Below the pieces are notes generated by a model. That model was not told where the DNA came from, searched no databases, and saw nothing but the letters and a program-made list of their open reading frames with translations. 17,737 nucleotides of DNA from Bacteroidales bacterium. Its GTDB lineage: Bacteria; Bacteroidota; Bacteroidia; Bacteroidales; Muribaculaceae. Below are positions 7,759 to 16,334 of the stretch, one piece after another. Positions within the stretch are counted from its first letter, which is position 1; every line of letters starts with the position of its first letter. The position numbers and the translations under genes were made by a program. The stretch lies in contig SFER01000020.1 in the NCBI GenBank assembly GCA_004557195.1, forward strand, positions 1-17,737. Direction: 5' to 3'.

Positions 7759-7778
7759 GTATCATAACAATGTGGGAA

Positions 7779-9803
7779 TTACCAGATTACAACACGGTTT
7801 TCGGGTGCGAGCCACATCTTGTCGCCTTCGTGTATCGAGAAAGCCTCGTAGAATGGCGCGATGTTGCGGAGTGCAGCATTCACACGCCAGCGACCCAGTG
7901 AGTGGGGGTCGGTTTTTGTGCGGCGCACAATCTCGGCATCGCGGATATTTCCTGCCCACACATTGGCATAAGCGAGATAGAAACGTTGTGCCGGAGTGAA
8001 TCCATCGATTTTCACATTGCTCTGACCTTGAGGGGTTTTCATAAATGCCGAGTAGGACACGCGCAAGCCGCCCTGGTCGGCGATGTTTTCACCGAGGGTG
8101 AAATCGCCATTGGCATGGAGGTCGTCGATAACAACGATATTGCTATATTGAGCGGAAAGCACCGATGTGAGTTTTTTGAAGTTTTCGGCATCGGATTCGC
8201 TCCACCAATCTTTCATATTTCCGTTCTGGTCGAAATTGCGGCCTTGGTCGTCAAATCCGTGAGTCATCTCATGGCCAATCACCACGCCGATTGCGCCATA
8301 GTTGGAAGCATCATCGGCATCTACATCGAAGAATGGTGCTTGAAGGATACCTGCGGGGAAGCAGATTTCGTTGGTCGATGGGTCGTAATAGGCATTGACG
8401 GTTTGAGGAGTCATCCCCCATTGGTCTTTATCCACACGCTCGCCATATTTGCTCAACTGGTAAGCCGACTCAAAGCGGTAAGCGCGCTCGATATTAGCCC
8501 AGTAGCTCAATTTCGGGTCGATTTCGATACCTGTATAATCGCGCCACTTATCGGGATAGCCGATTTTCACGGTAAACGCATTGAGTTTGACAAGCGCATT
8601 GATTTTTGTCGATTCGCTCATCCACGGAAGTGAGGCGATGTGCTCACCAAGACTAATTTTGAGGTTGTTGACGAGTTTCATCATACGCTCTTTTGAGCCT
8701 TTGGCAAAGTATTTGGCAACATAGAGTTCGCCCACAGCCTCGCCGAGGAGCGAATTAGGCACTCCGAGAGCACGTTTCCATCGCGGTTGCTCCTCCTTCT
8801 TACCCGAGAGTTCCTTGCCAAAGAAGTCGAACGATGCGATGCGGAAATCGTCGCTGAGGTATTCTGCGGCTGTTCCGAGGTAGGTGTATGCAAGATAGTC
8901 TTTGATTTCCTGGTCTTTGAGTGTTGTAAACATCTCGTTCACCTTGGCAATCGAAGCAAGTTGCATCACAACGACATTCTTAACATCTTTCAAACCGAGA
9001 CCCGAGAAATACTCATCCCAATTGATGTTGGGGTAGTCGGTTTTGAGTTGCTCGAGCGAACGCACATTATATTGTGCAGAGTAGTCGCGCAATTCCACAT
9101 TCGACATTGACACCTGTGCGAGTTCAGTTTCGATTTTGAGCACTGTCTTTGCCACACGCTTGGCATCTTTGGCTTTGTAGCCGGCGAGAGTGAAAATCTT
9201 CTCGATATAAGCCACATATTTCTCGCGCAATTTCTTGTCGTTGTCTCCGTTGAGGAGATAGTAATCGCGGTCGCCCATTCCGAGAGACGCTTGTGCGAGA
9301 TAGAAAGTGTTCACATTGCTGTCCATCAAATCGCCCATCACAGCGCAATCGAAGAACAAGTGTTCCACCGAGACATGGGCATCGGCAACCATCTTGGTGA
9401 GGTCGGCACGCTTCATCGAGTTGATTTTCGCAAGAGCCTCGAGCACCGGAGCAGCGCCTTCGTTGTTCAGGCGCACGCTGTCCATTCCGAGGCGGTAAAG
9501 GTCGGAAACCTTCTGCCCTACACTTCCGTATTCGTGTGTCTGAGCCACAAGCGAGGCAAAGAGCTCTTTAAGTTGCAAGTTATTGTTTTCTCTAAGGGCA
9601 TCAAAAACGCCGTAGCGCGCATATTCATCGCCAAGCGGATTGGCCTTCATCCAGCCACCGCAAGCATAGTCGTAGAAGTCTTCACCCGGAGCAACCGAGG
9701 TGTCGAGATTGGCGGGATTAACCCCCGCATTGCATTTTGTTTCGGCATTCATTGCCAATGGTAATAAAGCCATAACTAATAATACTAATGATAACTTTTT
9801 CAT
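7779..9803 (-). CDS. Secreted M13 family zinc metallopeptidase (neprilysin/PepO-like)
   Basis: M13 enzymes are zinc endopeptidases that cut short peptides inside a closed chamber. The signal peptide is MKKLSLVLLVMALLPLAMNA (1-20), with no lipobox, so the product is probably periplasmic. The mature N-terminus has the family pattern GEDFYDYACGGWMK. In the catalytic domain are NAYYDPSTNEICFPAGIL, the zinc motif HEMTH at 511-515, the third ligand Glu572 in GENIADQGG, and PHSLGRWRVNAAL, ending in the typical DKMWLAPENRVVIW. At 674 aa it is full length with all catalytic residues. It starts 14 bp after the ABC-F gene and has no clear promoter of its own, so it probably shares the carAB transcript. 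A role in scavenging peptides is possible but not shown. Confidence 0.93.
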   Translation of the reverse strand: MKKLSLVLLVMALLPLAMNAETKCNAGVNPANLDTSVAPGEDFYDYACGGWMKANPLGDEYARYGVFDALRENNNLQLKELFASLVAQTHEYGSVGQKVSDLYRLGMDSVRLNNEGAAPVLEALAKINSMKRADLTKMVADAHVSVEHLFFDCAVMGDLMDSNVNTFYLAQASLGMGDRDYYLLNGDNDKKLREKYVAYIEKIFTLAGYKAKDAKRVAKTVLKIETELAQVSMSNVELRDYSAQYNVRSLEQLKTDYPNINWDEYFSGLGLKDVKNVVVMQLASIAKVNEMFTTLKDQEIKDYLAYTYLGTAAEYLSDDFRIASFDFFGKELSGKKEEQPRWKRALGVPNSLLGEAVGELYVAKYFAKGSKERMMKLVNNLKISLGEHIASLPWMSESTKINALVKLNAFTVKIGYPDKWRDYTGIEIDPKLSYWANIERAYRFESAYQLSKYGERVDKDQWGMTPQTVNAYYDPSTNEICFPAGILQAPFFDVDADDASNYGAIGVVIGHEMTHGFDDQGRNFDQNGNMKDWWSESDAENFKKLTSVLSAQYSNIVVIDDLHANGDFTLGENIADQGGLRVSYSAFMKTPQGQSNVKIDGFTPAQRFYLAYANVWAGNIRDAEIVRRTKTDPHSLGRWRVNAALRNIAPFYEAFSIHEGDKMWLAPENRVVIW

Positions 9804-9817
9804 TTACATTTGTTATT

Positions 9818-11770
9818 TTAATTCTGGATCTTTTCAAGTAGAGTTTCTTGCTCGGTGGTGGCAAGTTCCCACACACTCATGGCATTTTCAAGCGCCTTGC
9901 GCGTATCGGTGTATTTTGTGAGCGTGGCTTCATCGCTCGCGCCTGCCGAGATAGCGGCTTCCACTTCGGCAAGTGTATTTTCAAGACGCTCCACCTCAGC
10001 CTCCGCCTCGGCTACTGCCTTAGCGGCTTTGCGAAGAATTTTTTCCTGTTCTTTTTGCTCGGCGTAGGAGAGTTTGCGTGCCGTTTTAGCCTCAGTAGCC
10101 GCCGATGGTTGTGCAGCATCTGCTTTCTTGCCGGCATCGCTCATCTCTATCTCGCGCAGAGATTCCATTTTTTTGTATTCGAGGAAATCATAGATGCCAC
10201 CAAGATGCTCGCGCACCTTCCCGCCACCAAATTCATACACTTTCTCCACGAGACCATCAAGGAAATCGCGGTCGTGCGACACAACAATCACAGTGCCGGT
10301 GAAGTCTTTAATGGCTTGCTTGAGCACATCTTTGGTGCGCATATCGAGATGGTTGGTAGGCTCATCTAGGATGAGAAGGTTAACAGGCTCAAGGAGCAAT
10401 TTAATCATTGCAAGACGCGTTTTCTCGCCCCCCGAAAGCACTTTCACCTTCTTGTCACTCGCCTCGCCACCAAACATAAACGCGCCGAGGATGTCGCGTA
10501 TCTTTGTGCGTATATCGCCCACTGCCACATGGTCGATGGTGTCAAACACCGTGATTTCGCCATCGAGCAGTTGGGCTTGATTTTGAGCAAAATATCCTAT
10601 TTTTACATTATGACCTATCTTGAGCGTGCCGTCAAAAGGAATCTCGTTCATGATACACTTCACCATGGTGGATTTTCCCTCGCCGTTTTTGCCGACAAAA
10701 GCCACTTTTTCGCCACGCTTGATGGTGTAATCCACCCCGCTGAACACGAGGTGGTCGCCGTAGCTCTTGGCAACACCTTCGGCAATCACCGGATAGTCGC
10801 CCGAACGTGGAGCAGGTGGAAAACGAAGGTTTATGGCGCTATTATCCACCTCATCAACTTCGATACGCTCGATTTTCTCGAGTTGCTTGATGCGGCTCTG
10901 GACCTGCACCGACTTCGTCGCCTTGTAGCGAAACCTTTCGATAAACGCTTCGGTGTCCTGAATCTGCTTCTGCTGGTTCTGATAGGCACGCATTTGCTGC
11001 TCTACCCTCTCCTTGCGCAGTTCTACAAATTTGGAATAGTTTACGCTATAGTCGTAAATTTTGCCACAAGAAATCTCTATTGTGCGGTTTGTTACATTGT
11101 CGATAAAGGCACGGTCGTGCGACACAAGCACCACTGCCTCTGCCTTGGTTTTCAAGAAGTTTTCAAGCCACTGGATTGACTCGATGTCGAGGTGGTTGGT
11201 CGGCTCGTCGAGCAACAACACATTGGGGCGTCGAAGGAGCAGTTTTGCCAATTCCACACGCATTCGCCATCCTCCGCTAAACTCCGAGGTGGGACGATTG
11301 AAATCGCTTCTTAAAAAACCGAGACCGATGAGGGTTTTCTCCATCTCCGCCTCACAGTTTTCGCTTCCGAGCATTGCTACATACTCAGTGAGGTGTGTCA
11401 TCTTGTCGATGAGCGCCTTGTAACCGTCGCTATCGTAATCTGTGCGCTGCTGCAACTCCAGGTTCACATCGTCGAGTTGCTGTTTCAATCGGTTGATATT
11501 CTCAAACGCAAGACGAGTTTCTTCGATGAGTGTACGCGAGTCGCTCAGCACCATCTGTTGCGGTAGGTAGCCGATGACGATGTCGTTAGCCACCGAAACC
11601 ACGCCCGAAGTGGGCGATTGCAACCCTGCTATTATCTTCAGCATGGTGCTCTTGCCCACTCCGTTTTTGCCCACAAGGGCTATGCGGTCTTTTTTGTTAA
11701 TTACATAACTAACATTGTCAAACAGCGATTTGCTGCTAAATTCTACCGATAGGTTTTGTATTGAAATCAT
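9818..11770 (-). CDS. ABC-F family ATPase (ribosome-associated type)
   Basis: There are two ABC ATPase domains in one chain and no membrane segments, which defines ABC-F. Domain 1 has Walker A GKNGVGKS at 34-41 and signature/Walker B EFSGGWRMRVELAKLL...LLLDEPTNHLD. Domain 2 has GKNGEGKS and LSGGEKTRLAMIKLL...LLILDEPTNHLD. Between them lies a basic, helical interdomain linker (FRYKATKSVQVQSRIKQLEKIERI) of the sort that reaches into the ribosomal E site in EttA-type proteins. A charged coiled coil of about 80 residues forms the C-terminus (AEAEAEVERLENTLAEVEAA), as in Uup/YheS relatives. The likely role is easing stalled translation. Its place beside carB, 9 bp downstream, and the generic linker argue for a housekeeping protein over an antibiotic-resistance one, but this is inference. 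Confidence 0.93.
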   Translation of the reverse strand: MISIQNLSVEFSSKSLFDNVSYVINKKDRIALVGKNGVGKSTMLKIIAGLQSPTSGVVSVANDIVIGYLPQQMVLSDSRTLIEETRLAFENINRLKQQLDDVNLELQQRTDYDSDGYKALIDKMTHLTEYVAMLGSENCEAEMEKTLIGLGFLRSDFNRPTSEFSGGWRMRVELAKLLLRRPNVLLLDEPTNHLDIESIQWLENFLKTKAEAVVLVSHDRAFIDNVTNRTIEISCGKIYDYSVNYSKFVELRKERVEQQMRAYQNQQKQIQDTEAFIERFRYKATKSVQVQSRIKQLEKIERIEVDEVDNSAINLRFPPAPRSGDYPVIAEGVAKSYGDHLVFSGVDYTIKRGEKVAFVGKNGEGKSTMVKCIMNEIPFDGTLKIGHNVKIGYFAQNQAQLLDGEITVFDTIDHVAVGDIRTKIRDILGAFMFGGEASDKKVKVLSGGEKTRLAMIKLLLEPVNLLILDEPTNHLDMRTKDVLKQAIKDFTGTVIVVSHDRDFLDGLVEKVYEFGGGKVREHLGGIYDFLEYKKMESLREIEMSDAGKKADAAQPSAATEAKTARKLSYAEQKEQEKILRKAAKAVAEAEAEVERLENTLAEVEAAISAGASDEATLTKYTDTRKALENAMSVWELATTEQETLLEKIQN

Positions 11771-11779
11771 ATACTAACT

Positions 11780-14700
11780 TTAATACTCATCCCACGACTT
11801 TATTTCGATGTCATCGAGGCTTAACCCGGTGAACGCATCGATGAATGTCGATGCCAAACGTGCATTGGTGAGCAAAGGGATGTTCAAATCGATGGCTGCA
11901 CGTCTGATTTTGTATCCGTTGGTCAACTCGGTGCTCGAAAGATTCTTGGGGATATTCACCACAAGGTCGATTTGCTTCTTGTGGAGCATTTCAAGTGCCT
12001 GTGGCTGCATGTCGCCTTCGCTCGGCCAATAAACCTTGACGGCAGGAATGCCGTTTTCGGTGAGATAGCGGTGCGTTCCGCCGGTGGCATACAAGGCATA
12101 CCCTTTCTCATAGAGTCGATGAGCGGCATCGAGCATATCGGCTTTCTGCTTGGCGCTACCTGTGCTGAGCAACACGTTGCGTGCCGGGATGCGCTGCCCT
12201 ACCGAGAGCATCGACTTGAGCAATGCCTCGGCTGTGTCGTTGCCAAGACAGCCCACCTCGCCGGTTGACGACATATCCACACCGAGAACCGGGTCGGCAC
12301 CCTGGAGGCGCGAGAAGGAGAATTGCGATGCTTTGATTCCCACATATTCGAGGTCGAACACGCTCTTGTTGGGCTTCTCTACCGGGAGTCCGAGCATAAC
12401 CTTGGTGGCTAGGTCGATAAAGTTGATTTTAAGCACCTTGGAAACAAACGGGAAACTACGCGATGCGCGCAGGTTACATTCAATCACCTTGATATCATTG
12501 TTTTTGGCAAGGAATTGGATGTTAAACGGACCACTGATATGCAATGCCTTGGCAATCTGCCCCGAAATCTTCTTGATGCGGCGCATTGTCTCTACATAGA
12601 GTTTTTGCGGAGGGAATTGAATGGTGGCATCACCGGAGTGGACACCGGCAAATTCGATATGCTCCGAAATTGCATAAAGTTTCACTTCTCCATTCTGCGC
12701 AACGGCATCCATCTCTATCTCTTTGGCGTTTTGAATAAACTCGCTCACCACAACAGGATGTTTCTTGCTCACATTGGCTGCAAGTTTGAGGAATCGCTCC
12801 AATTCTTCGTCGTTGCTGCACACATTCATCGCTGCACCGGAAAGCACATACGACGGACGGACAAGCACCGGATAGCCCACCTCCTGCACAAAGCCATAGA
12901 TATCTTGCAACGATGAGAGTTCTCGCCAACGCGGCTGGTCGATGCCGAGGGAGTCGAGCATTGAGGAGAATTTGTGGCGGTCTTCGGCGTGGTCGATATC
13001 CTCGGCACTTGTTCCGAGGATGTTCACATTCTCGGCGGCAAGACGCGTAGCAAGGTTGTTTGGAATCTGACCACCGGTCGAGAGAATTGTGCCGTGCGGC
13101 TTCTCGATATCGATGATATCCATCACACGTTCAAATGTAAGTTCGTCGAAATAGAGACGGTCGCACATATCATAATCGGTCGATACTGTCTCGGGGTTGT
13201 AGTTTATCATCACCGAGCGCCAACCTTGTTTTTTCACTGTTTGAAGCGCATTCACACTACACCAGTCAAATTCCACCGAACTACCGATGCGATATGCGCC
13301 CGAACCGAGCACTATCACGCTCTTTCCATCGCCTTTATACTCAACATCATTCTCGCTGCCATTGTAGGTGAGATAGAGATAGTTGGTCATGGCGGGGAAC
13401 TCGCCTGCAAGGGTGTCGATTTGCTTCACCACCGGGGTGATTCCATGCGACTTGCGAAGCGAGCGCACTTCAAGATTCGCTTTTTCGGCATCAGCCATTC
13501 CGTCTTTGAGCACTGCACGCGCAATCTGGAAGTCGCTGAAGCCTTGTTCCTTGGCATGCCTTAGCAGATCTGCCGGCAACGATGCTATCGAAGTGTATTT
13601 CTCCATCTCACAGGCTGTTGCAGTGAGATTTTGAAGTTTGTAAAGGAACCAACGGTCGATTTTTGTGAGTTCGTGAATGCGATCTACCGAATAACCCTTG
13701 CGGAACGCAAGTTCGATTACAAAGATGCGTTTGTCGGTAGGCTCGCTCAACGCTTTGTCTATGTCGTCTATCGACAAGGCGCGGTTTTCTATGAAACCGT
13801 GCATCCCCTGTCCTATCATGCGGAGTCCCTTCTGGATTACCTCCTCAAAGGTGCGGCCGATAGCCATCACCTCGCCCACCGATTTCATCGAAGAGCCAAT
13901 CTCGCGGCGCACACCATGGAATTTACCCAAATCCCAACGCGGGATTTTGCACACAATATAGTCGAGAGCCGGCTCAAAGAATGCCGATGTTATTTTGGTA
14001 ACGGAGTTTTTAAGCTCAAACAACCCATATCCGAGACCGAGTTTGGCTGCGACAAACGCAAGCGGATAGCCTGTCGCCTTTGAGGCAAGTGCCGAACTAC
14101 GGCTCAAGCGGGCATTAACCTCGATAACCCGATAATCGAGCGACTGAGGGTCGTAGGCATATTGCACGTTACATTCTCCGACAATACCCACATGGCGGAT
14201 AATCTTTATTGCAAGTTCTCTCAATCGGTGGTAATCCTCATTTGACAATGTCTGTGATGGAGCCACCACGATGCTCTCGCCGGTGTGGATTCCGAGCGGG
14301 TCGAAGTTCTCCATGTTACACACTGTGATACAGTTGTCGAATCGGTCGCGAACAACCTCATATTCCACCTCTTTCCACCCCTTGAGCGATTTTTCCACAA
14401 GCACCTGGGGCGAGAAAGAGAGAGCTTTCTCGGCGAGCGACTGCAATTGCTCTTCGTTGTCGCAGAAACCGCTGCCAAGACCTCCGAGCGCATAGGCAGC
14501 GCGCACGATGACAGGATAGCCCACCTCGCGTGCGGCACGCTTGGCATCCTCGACACTGTTCACAGCCTCGCTCTTGATGGTCTTCACCCCTATCTCATCG
14601 AGACGCTTCACAAAGAGTTCGCGGTCTTCGGTGTCCATAATTGCTTGCACCGGTGTGCCAAGCACTTCGACATTATATTTCTCAAGAATACCATTCCGGA

Positions 14701-15007
14701 AAAGCTCCACACCACAGTTGAGGGCGGTTTGACCGCCAAAAGCGAGGAGGATACCCTGCGGACGCTCCTTGGCGATTACCTTCTCCACAAAATAAGGCGT
14801 TACCGGGAGGAAGTAGATTTTGTCGGCAACCCCCTCCGAAGTCTGCACTGTGGCAATATTCGGATTGATGAGAACGGTTTCTATGTTTTCCTCTTTAAGT
14901 GCCTTCAACGCTTGAGAGCCGGAATAGTCAAATTCACCTGCTTCTCCAATTTTAAGCGCACCAGAACCGAGTAGCAATACTTTCTTTATTTCTTCTCTTG
15001 CTATCAT
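11780..15007 (-). CDS. carB: Carbamoyl-phosphate synthase large subunit CarB, CAD/CPS1-like type
   Basis: CarB makes carbamoyl phosphate from bicarbonate, ammonia supplied by CarA, and two ATP, feeding pyrimidine and arginine synthesis. Its halves are an ATP-grasp carboxyphosphate domain (about 1-400, starting LLLGSGALKIGEAGEFDYSG), an oligomerization region, a second ATP-grasp domain (from about 555, VLGSGAYRIGSSVEFDWC) and a C-terminal MGS-like allosteric domain from about 935 (LYATGGTHRYL; LTNARLASTFIDAF). The length of 1075 aa is standard. Many blocks, such as ETVSTDYDMCDRLYFDE and RPSYVLSGAAMNV, match animal CAD/CPS1 as I recall them, more closely than E. coli CarB. It starts 26 bp after carA and is probably co-transcribed with it. 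Confidence 0.97.
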   Translation of the reverse strand: MIAREEIKKVLLLGSGALKIGEAGEFDYSGSQALKALKEENIETVLINPNIATVQTSEGVADKIYFLPVTPYFVEKVIAKERPQGILLAFGGQTALNCGVELFRNGILEKYNVEVLGTPVQAIMDTEDRELFVKRLDEIGVKTIKSEAVNSVEDAKRAAREVGYPVIVRAAYALGGLGSGFCDNEEQLQSLAEKALSFSPQVLVEKSLKGWKEVEYEVVRDRFDNCITVCNMENFDPLGIHTGESIVVAPSQTLSNEDYHRLRELAIKIIRHVGIVGECNVQYAYDPQSLDYRVIEVNARLSRSSALASKATGYPLAFVAAKLGLGYGLFELKNSVTKITSAFFEPALDYIVCKIPRWDLGKFHGVRREIGSSMKSVGEVMAIGRTFEEVIQKGLRMIGQGMHGFIENRALSIDDIDKALSEPTDKRIFVIELAFRKGYSVDRIHELTKIDRWFLYKLQNLTATACEMEKYTSIASLPADLLRHAKEQGFSDFQIARAVLKDGMADAEKANLEVRSLRKSHGITPVVKQIDTLAGEFPAMTNYLYLTYNGSENDVEYKGDGKSVIVLGSGAYRIGSSVEFDWCSVNALQTVKKQGWRSVMINYNPETVSTDYDMCDRLYFDELTFERVMDIIDIEKPHGTILSTGGQIPNNLATRLAAENVNILGTSAEDIDHAEDRHKFSSMLDSLGIDQPRWRELSSLQDIYGFVQEVGYPVLVRPSYVLSGAAMNVCSNDEELERFLKLAANVSKKHPVVVSEFIQNAKEIEMDAVAQNGEVKLYAISEHIEFAGVHSGDATIQFPPQKLYVETMRRIKKISGQIAKALHISGPFNIQFLAKNNDIKVIECNLRASRSFPFVSKVLKINFIDLATKVMLGLPVEKPNKSVFDLEYVGIKASQFSFSRLQGADPVLGVDMSSTGEVGCLGNDTAEALLKSMLSVGQRIPARNVLLSTGSAKQKADMLDAAHRLYEKGYALYATGGTHRYLTENGIPAVKVYWPSEGDMQPQALEMLHKKQIDLVVNIPKNLSSTELTNGYKIRRAAIDLNIPLLTNARLASTFIDAFTGLSLDDIEIKSWDEY

Positions 15008-15033
15008 AACCTAAAAATTTAATGTGCAAGGCA

Positions 15034-16104
15034 CTATAATAATTTAATAAATTCGTCAAACAATAACTCTGTGTCTTTGGGACCACTGCTCGCCTCGGGG
15101 TGGAACTGCGCCGAGAAGAAAGGCTTGCTCTTGTGGCGTATTCCTTCATTGGTTCCATCGTTCATATTGATGAACAGAGGCTCCCACCCTTCGGGAATTG
15201 TGTTGTTATCTACCGCAAAACCATGGTTCTGCGAGGTGATGTAACATTTGTTGGTACCCACCTCCATCACCGGCTGGTTGTGGCTACGGTGTCCGTATTT
15301 CAATTTATAGGTCTTGGCACCGGCTGCCTTAGAGAGCAACTGGTTGCCCATGCAGATGCCAAAAATAGGACGGTCGCCATTGAGAGCCACCCGCAGGTGC
15401 TCAATTGTCTTTTGAGCCATCTCGGGGTCGCCGGGTCCATTGGAGATAAACAGACCATCATATTTCATATTGGTGAAATCATAATCCCATGGAACGCGAA
15501 CCACCTTGACACCGCGCTTCACAAGACATCTAATTATGTTGTTCTTTACACCACAATCGACAAGCACCACAGTCTTGTCGCCTTCGCCATATTCAATCAC
15601 TTCGGTGCAACTCACTTTTGCCACCAGGTTCTCCCTGTTGGGGTCGTGGAATGCGATATCCTCGCCACCTTCGAAAGTGATTTTCCCGAGCATCGAACCC
15701 GAATCACGCAATTTTTTGGTGAGAGCCCTGGTGTCGATGCCGTAAAGTCCGACAACCTTCTCCTCTTTCAACCAATCACTAAGCGACGACTCGGCTTGCC
15801 AGTGGCTGTAGTTCCACGAATAATCTTGGCAGATAAATGCCTCGACATGGATTTTCTCGCTCTCCATGTGTTCGCTCATTCCTGCTTTTTCGCTTCTTCC
15901 GGGAACACCATAATTACCTTGAATAGGATAAGTCATGACAAGAATCTGTCCAGAATAGGAAGGGTCGGTTAAACTCTCGGGGTATCCGGTCATGGCAGTA
16001 TTGAACACTACTTCTCCTGCACAGGGATGCTCATAACCAAACGACTTCCCGACAAATCGGGTTCCATCTTCCAATGTGAGAACCGCTGTTTTTGTTTCTT
16101 GCAT
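15034..16104 (-). CDS. carA: Carbamoyl-phosphate synthase small (glutaminase) subunit CarA
   Basis: CarA hydrolyses glutamine and channels ammonia to CarB. The N-terminal CPS small-subunit domain runs to about 150 (AVLTLEDGTRFVGKSFGYE; AGEVVFNTAMTGYPESLTDP; GIDTRALTKKLRDSGSMLGK). The class I glutamine amidotransferase domain follows. The nucleophile is Cys251 in GICMGNQLL, and the His335/Glu337 pair sits in AQFHPEAS, so the triad is complete and the enzyme should be glutamine-dependent. The 356 aa length is normal. The residue after the nucleophile elbow is Asn (GNQ), where E. coli has His (GHQ). The start ATG at 16104 directly follows the 3' arm of a leader inverted repeat, which may control its translation. 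Confidence 0.96.
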   Translation of the reverse strand: MQETKTAVLTLEDGTRFVGKSFGYEHPCAGEVVFNTAMTGYPESLTDPSYSGQILVMTYPIQGNYGVPGRSEKAGMSEHMESEKIHVEAFICQDYSWNYSHWQAESSLSDWLKEEKVVGLYGIDTRALTKKLRDSGSMLGKITFEGGEDIAFHDPNRENLVAKVSCTEVIEYGEGDKTVVLVDCGVKNNIIRCLVKRGVKVVRVPWDYDFTNMKYDGLFISNGPGDPEMAQKTIEHLRVALNGDRPIFGICMGNQLLSKAAGAKTYKLKYGHRSHNQPVMEVGTNKCYITSQNHGFAVDNNTIPEGWEPLFINMNDGTNEGIRHKSKPFFSAQFHPEASSGPKDTELLFDEFIKLL

Positions 16105-16163
16105 ACGATAGATATGTAATTATTGTTTGACTGAAAATTTTGGTTTTACCATATTTCTATCGT
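16105..16163 (-). repeat. Long inverted repeat spanning the carA 5' leader; candidate regulatory hairpin
   Basis: On the minus strand ACGATAGAAATATG (16163-16150) can pair with CATATCTATCGT (16116-16105). The result is 7 + 5 bp with a 2-nt AA bulge and a 33-nt loop. The 3' arm ends on the base just before the carA ATG, and the 5' arm begins roughly 4 nt after the predicted transcript start. The hairpin would therefore occupy almost the whole leader and bury the ribosome-entry region. It could also be a DNA operator. The arms are AT-rich, so stability is moderate. Confidence 0.5.
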
Positions 16164-16173
16164 GAAAACCGTG

Positions 16174-16205
16174 CAAATTTAGCAATTTTTTTGGCTTTAT
16201 TCAAA
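16174..16205 (-). promoter_or_regulatory. Promoter of the carAB cluster (Bacteroidetes sigma-ABfr type)
   Basis: On the minus strand TTTG at 16205-16202 is followed after 20 bp by TAAATTTG at 16181-16174. The predicted start of transcription is near 16167, giving a leader of about 60 nt. It is back to back with the marC promoter; the -33 boxes are about 70 bp apart. Confidence 0.8.
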
Positions 16206-16271
16206 TATAAAACACAGTTATGTCATAATTTCATTATTATTAAGAATAGTATGATTTAAAACATATCCCCG

Positions 16272-16319
16272 GAAAGTTTGTTTTGAAAAAAATTGTTGTA
16301 AATTTGCAAACGAACTTTC
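16272..16319. repeat. Inverted half-sites flanking the marC core promoter; candidate operator
   Basis: GAAAGTTTG (16272-16280) and CGAACTTTC (16311-16319) are inverted copies that agree at 8 of 9 positions. The left copy contains the -33 TTTG and the right copy covers the predicted transcript start. Centre-to-centre spacing is 39 bp. A regulator bound to both would cover the promoter. AT-rich composition makes chance possible. Confidence 0.3.
16277..16306 (+). promoter_or_regulatory. Promoter of marC (Bacteroidetes sigma-ABfr type)
   Basis: TTTG at 16277-16280 is followed after 18 bp by TAAATTTG at 16299-16306, a full -7 consensus. The spacer is 1 bp shorter than the usual 19. The ATG at 16335 lies 28 bp beyond the -7 box, giving a leader of about 20 nt. 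Confidence 0.7.
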
Positions 16320-16334
16320 AAAACCATACAGTAT

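Noticed and set aside
7577..7765. Minus-strand 62-codon open frame upstream of dnaN
   Set aside because: It covers the dnaN promoter and leader and the candidate terminator; its composition is AT-driven and there is no family resemblance.
9818..11770. ABC-F gene as an antibiotic-resistance ribosomal protection gene
   Set aside because: It sits in a housekeeping operon, has a YheS/Uup-like linker and C-terminal coiled coil, and shows no sign of transfer.
14285..14974. Long plus-strand open frames opposite carB and other genes (for example 229 codons here, 290 codons at 15100-15972)
   Set aside because: They mirror strong, recognisable genes on the minus strand. Such antisense frames arise from codon bias and have no recognisable domains.
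15008..15033. TAAATTTT between carA and carB as a second carB promoter
   Set aside because: The last base of the -7 box does not match, it is too close to the carB ATG, and no convincing -33 box was seen at the right distance.
16218..16228. Dyad TTATG-T-CATAA between the divergent carA and marC promoters
   Set aside because: Arms of 5 bp in AT-rich DNA are easily due to chance, and it lies upstream of both -33 boxes.
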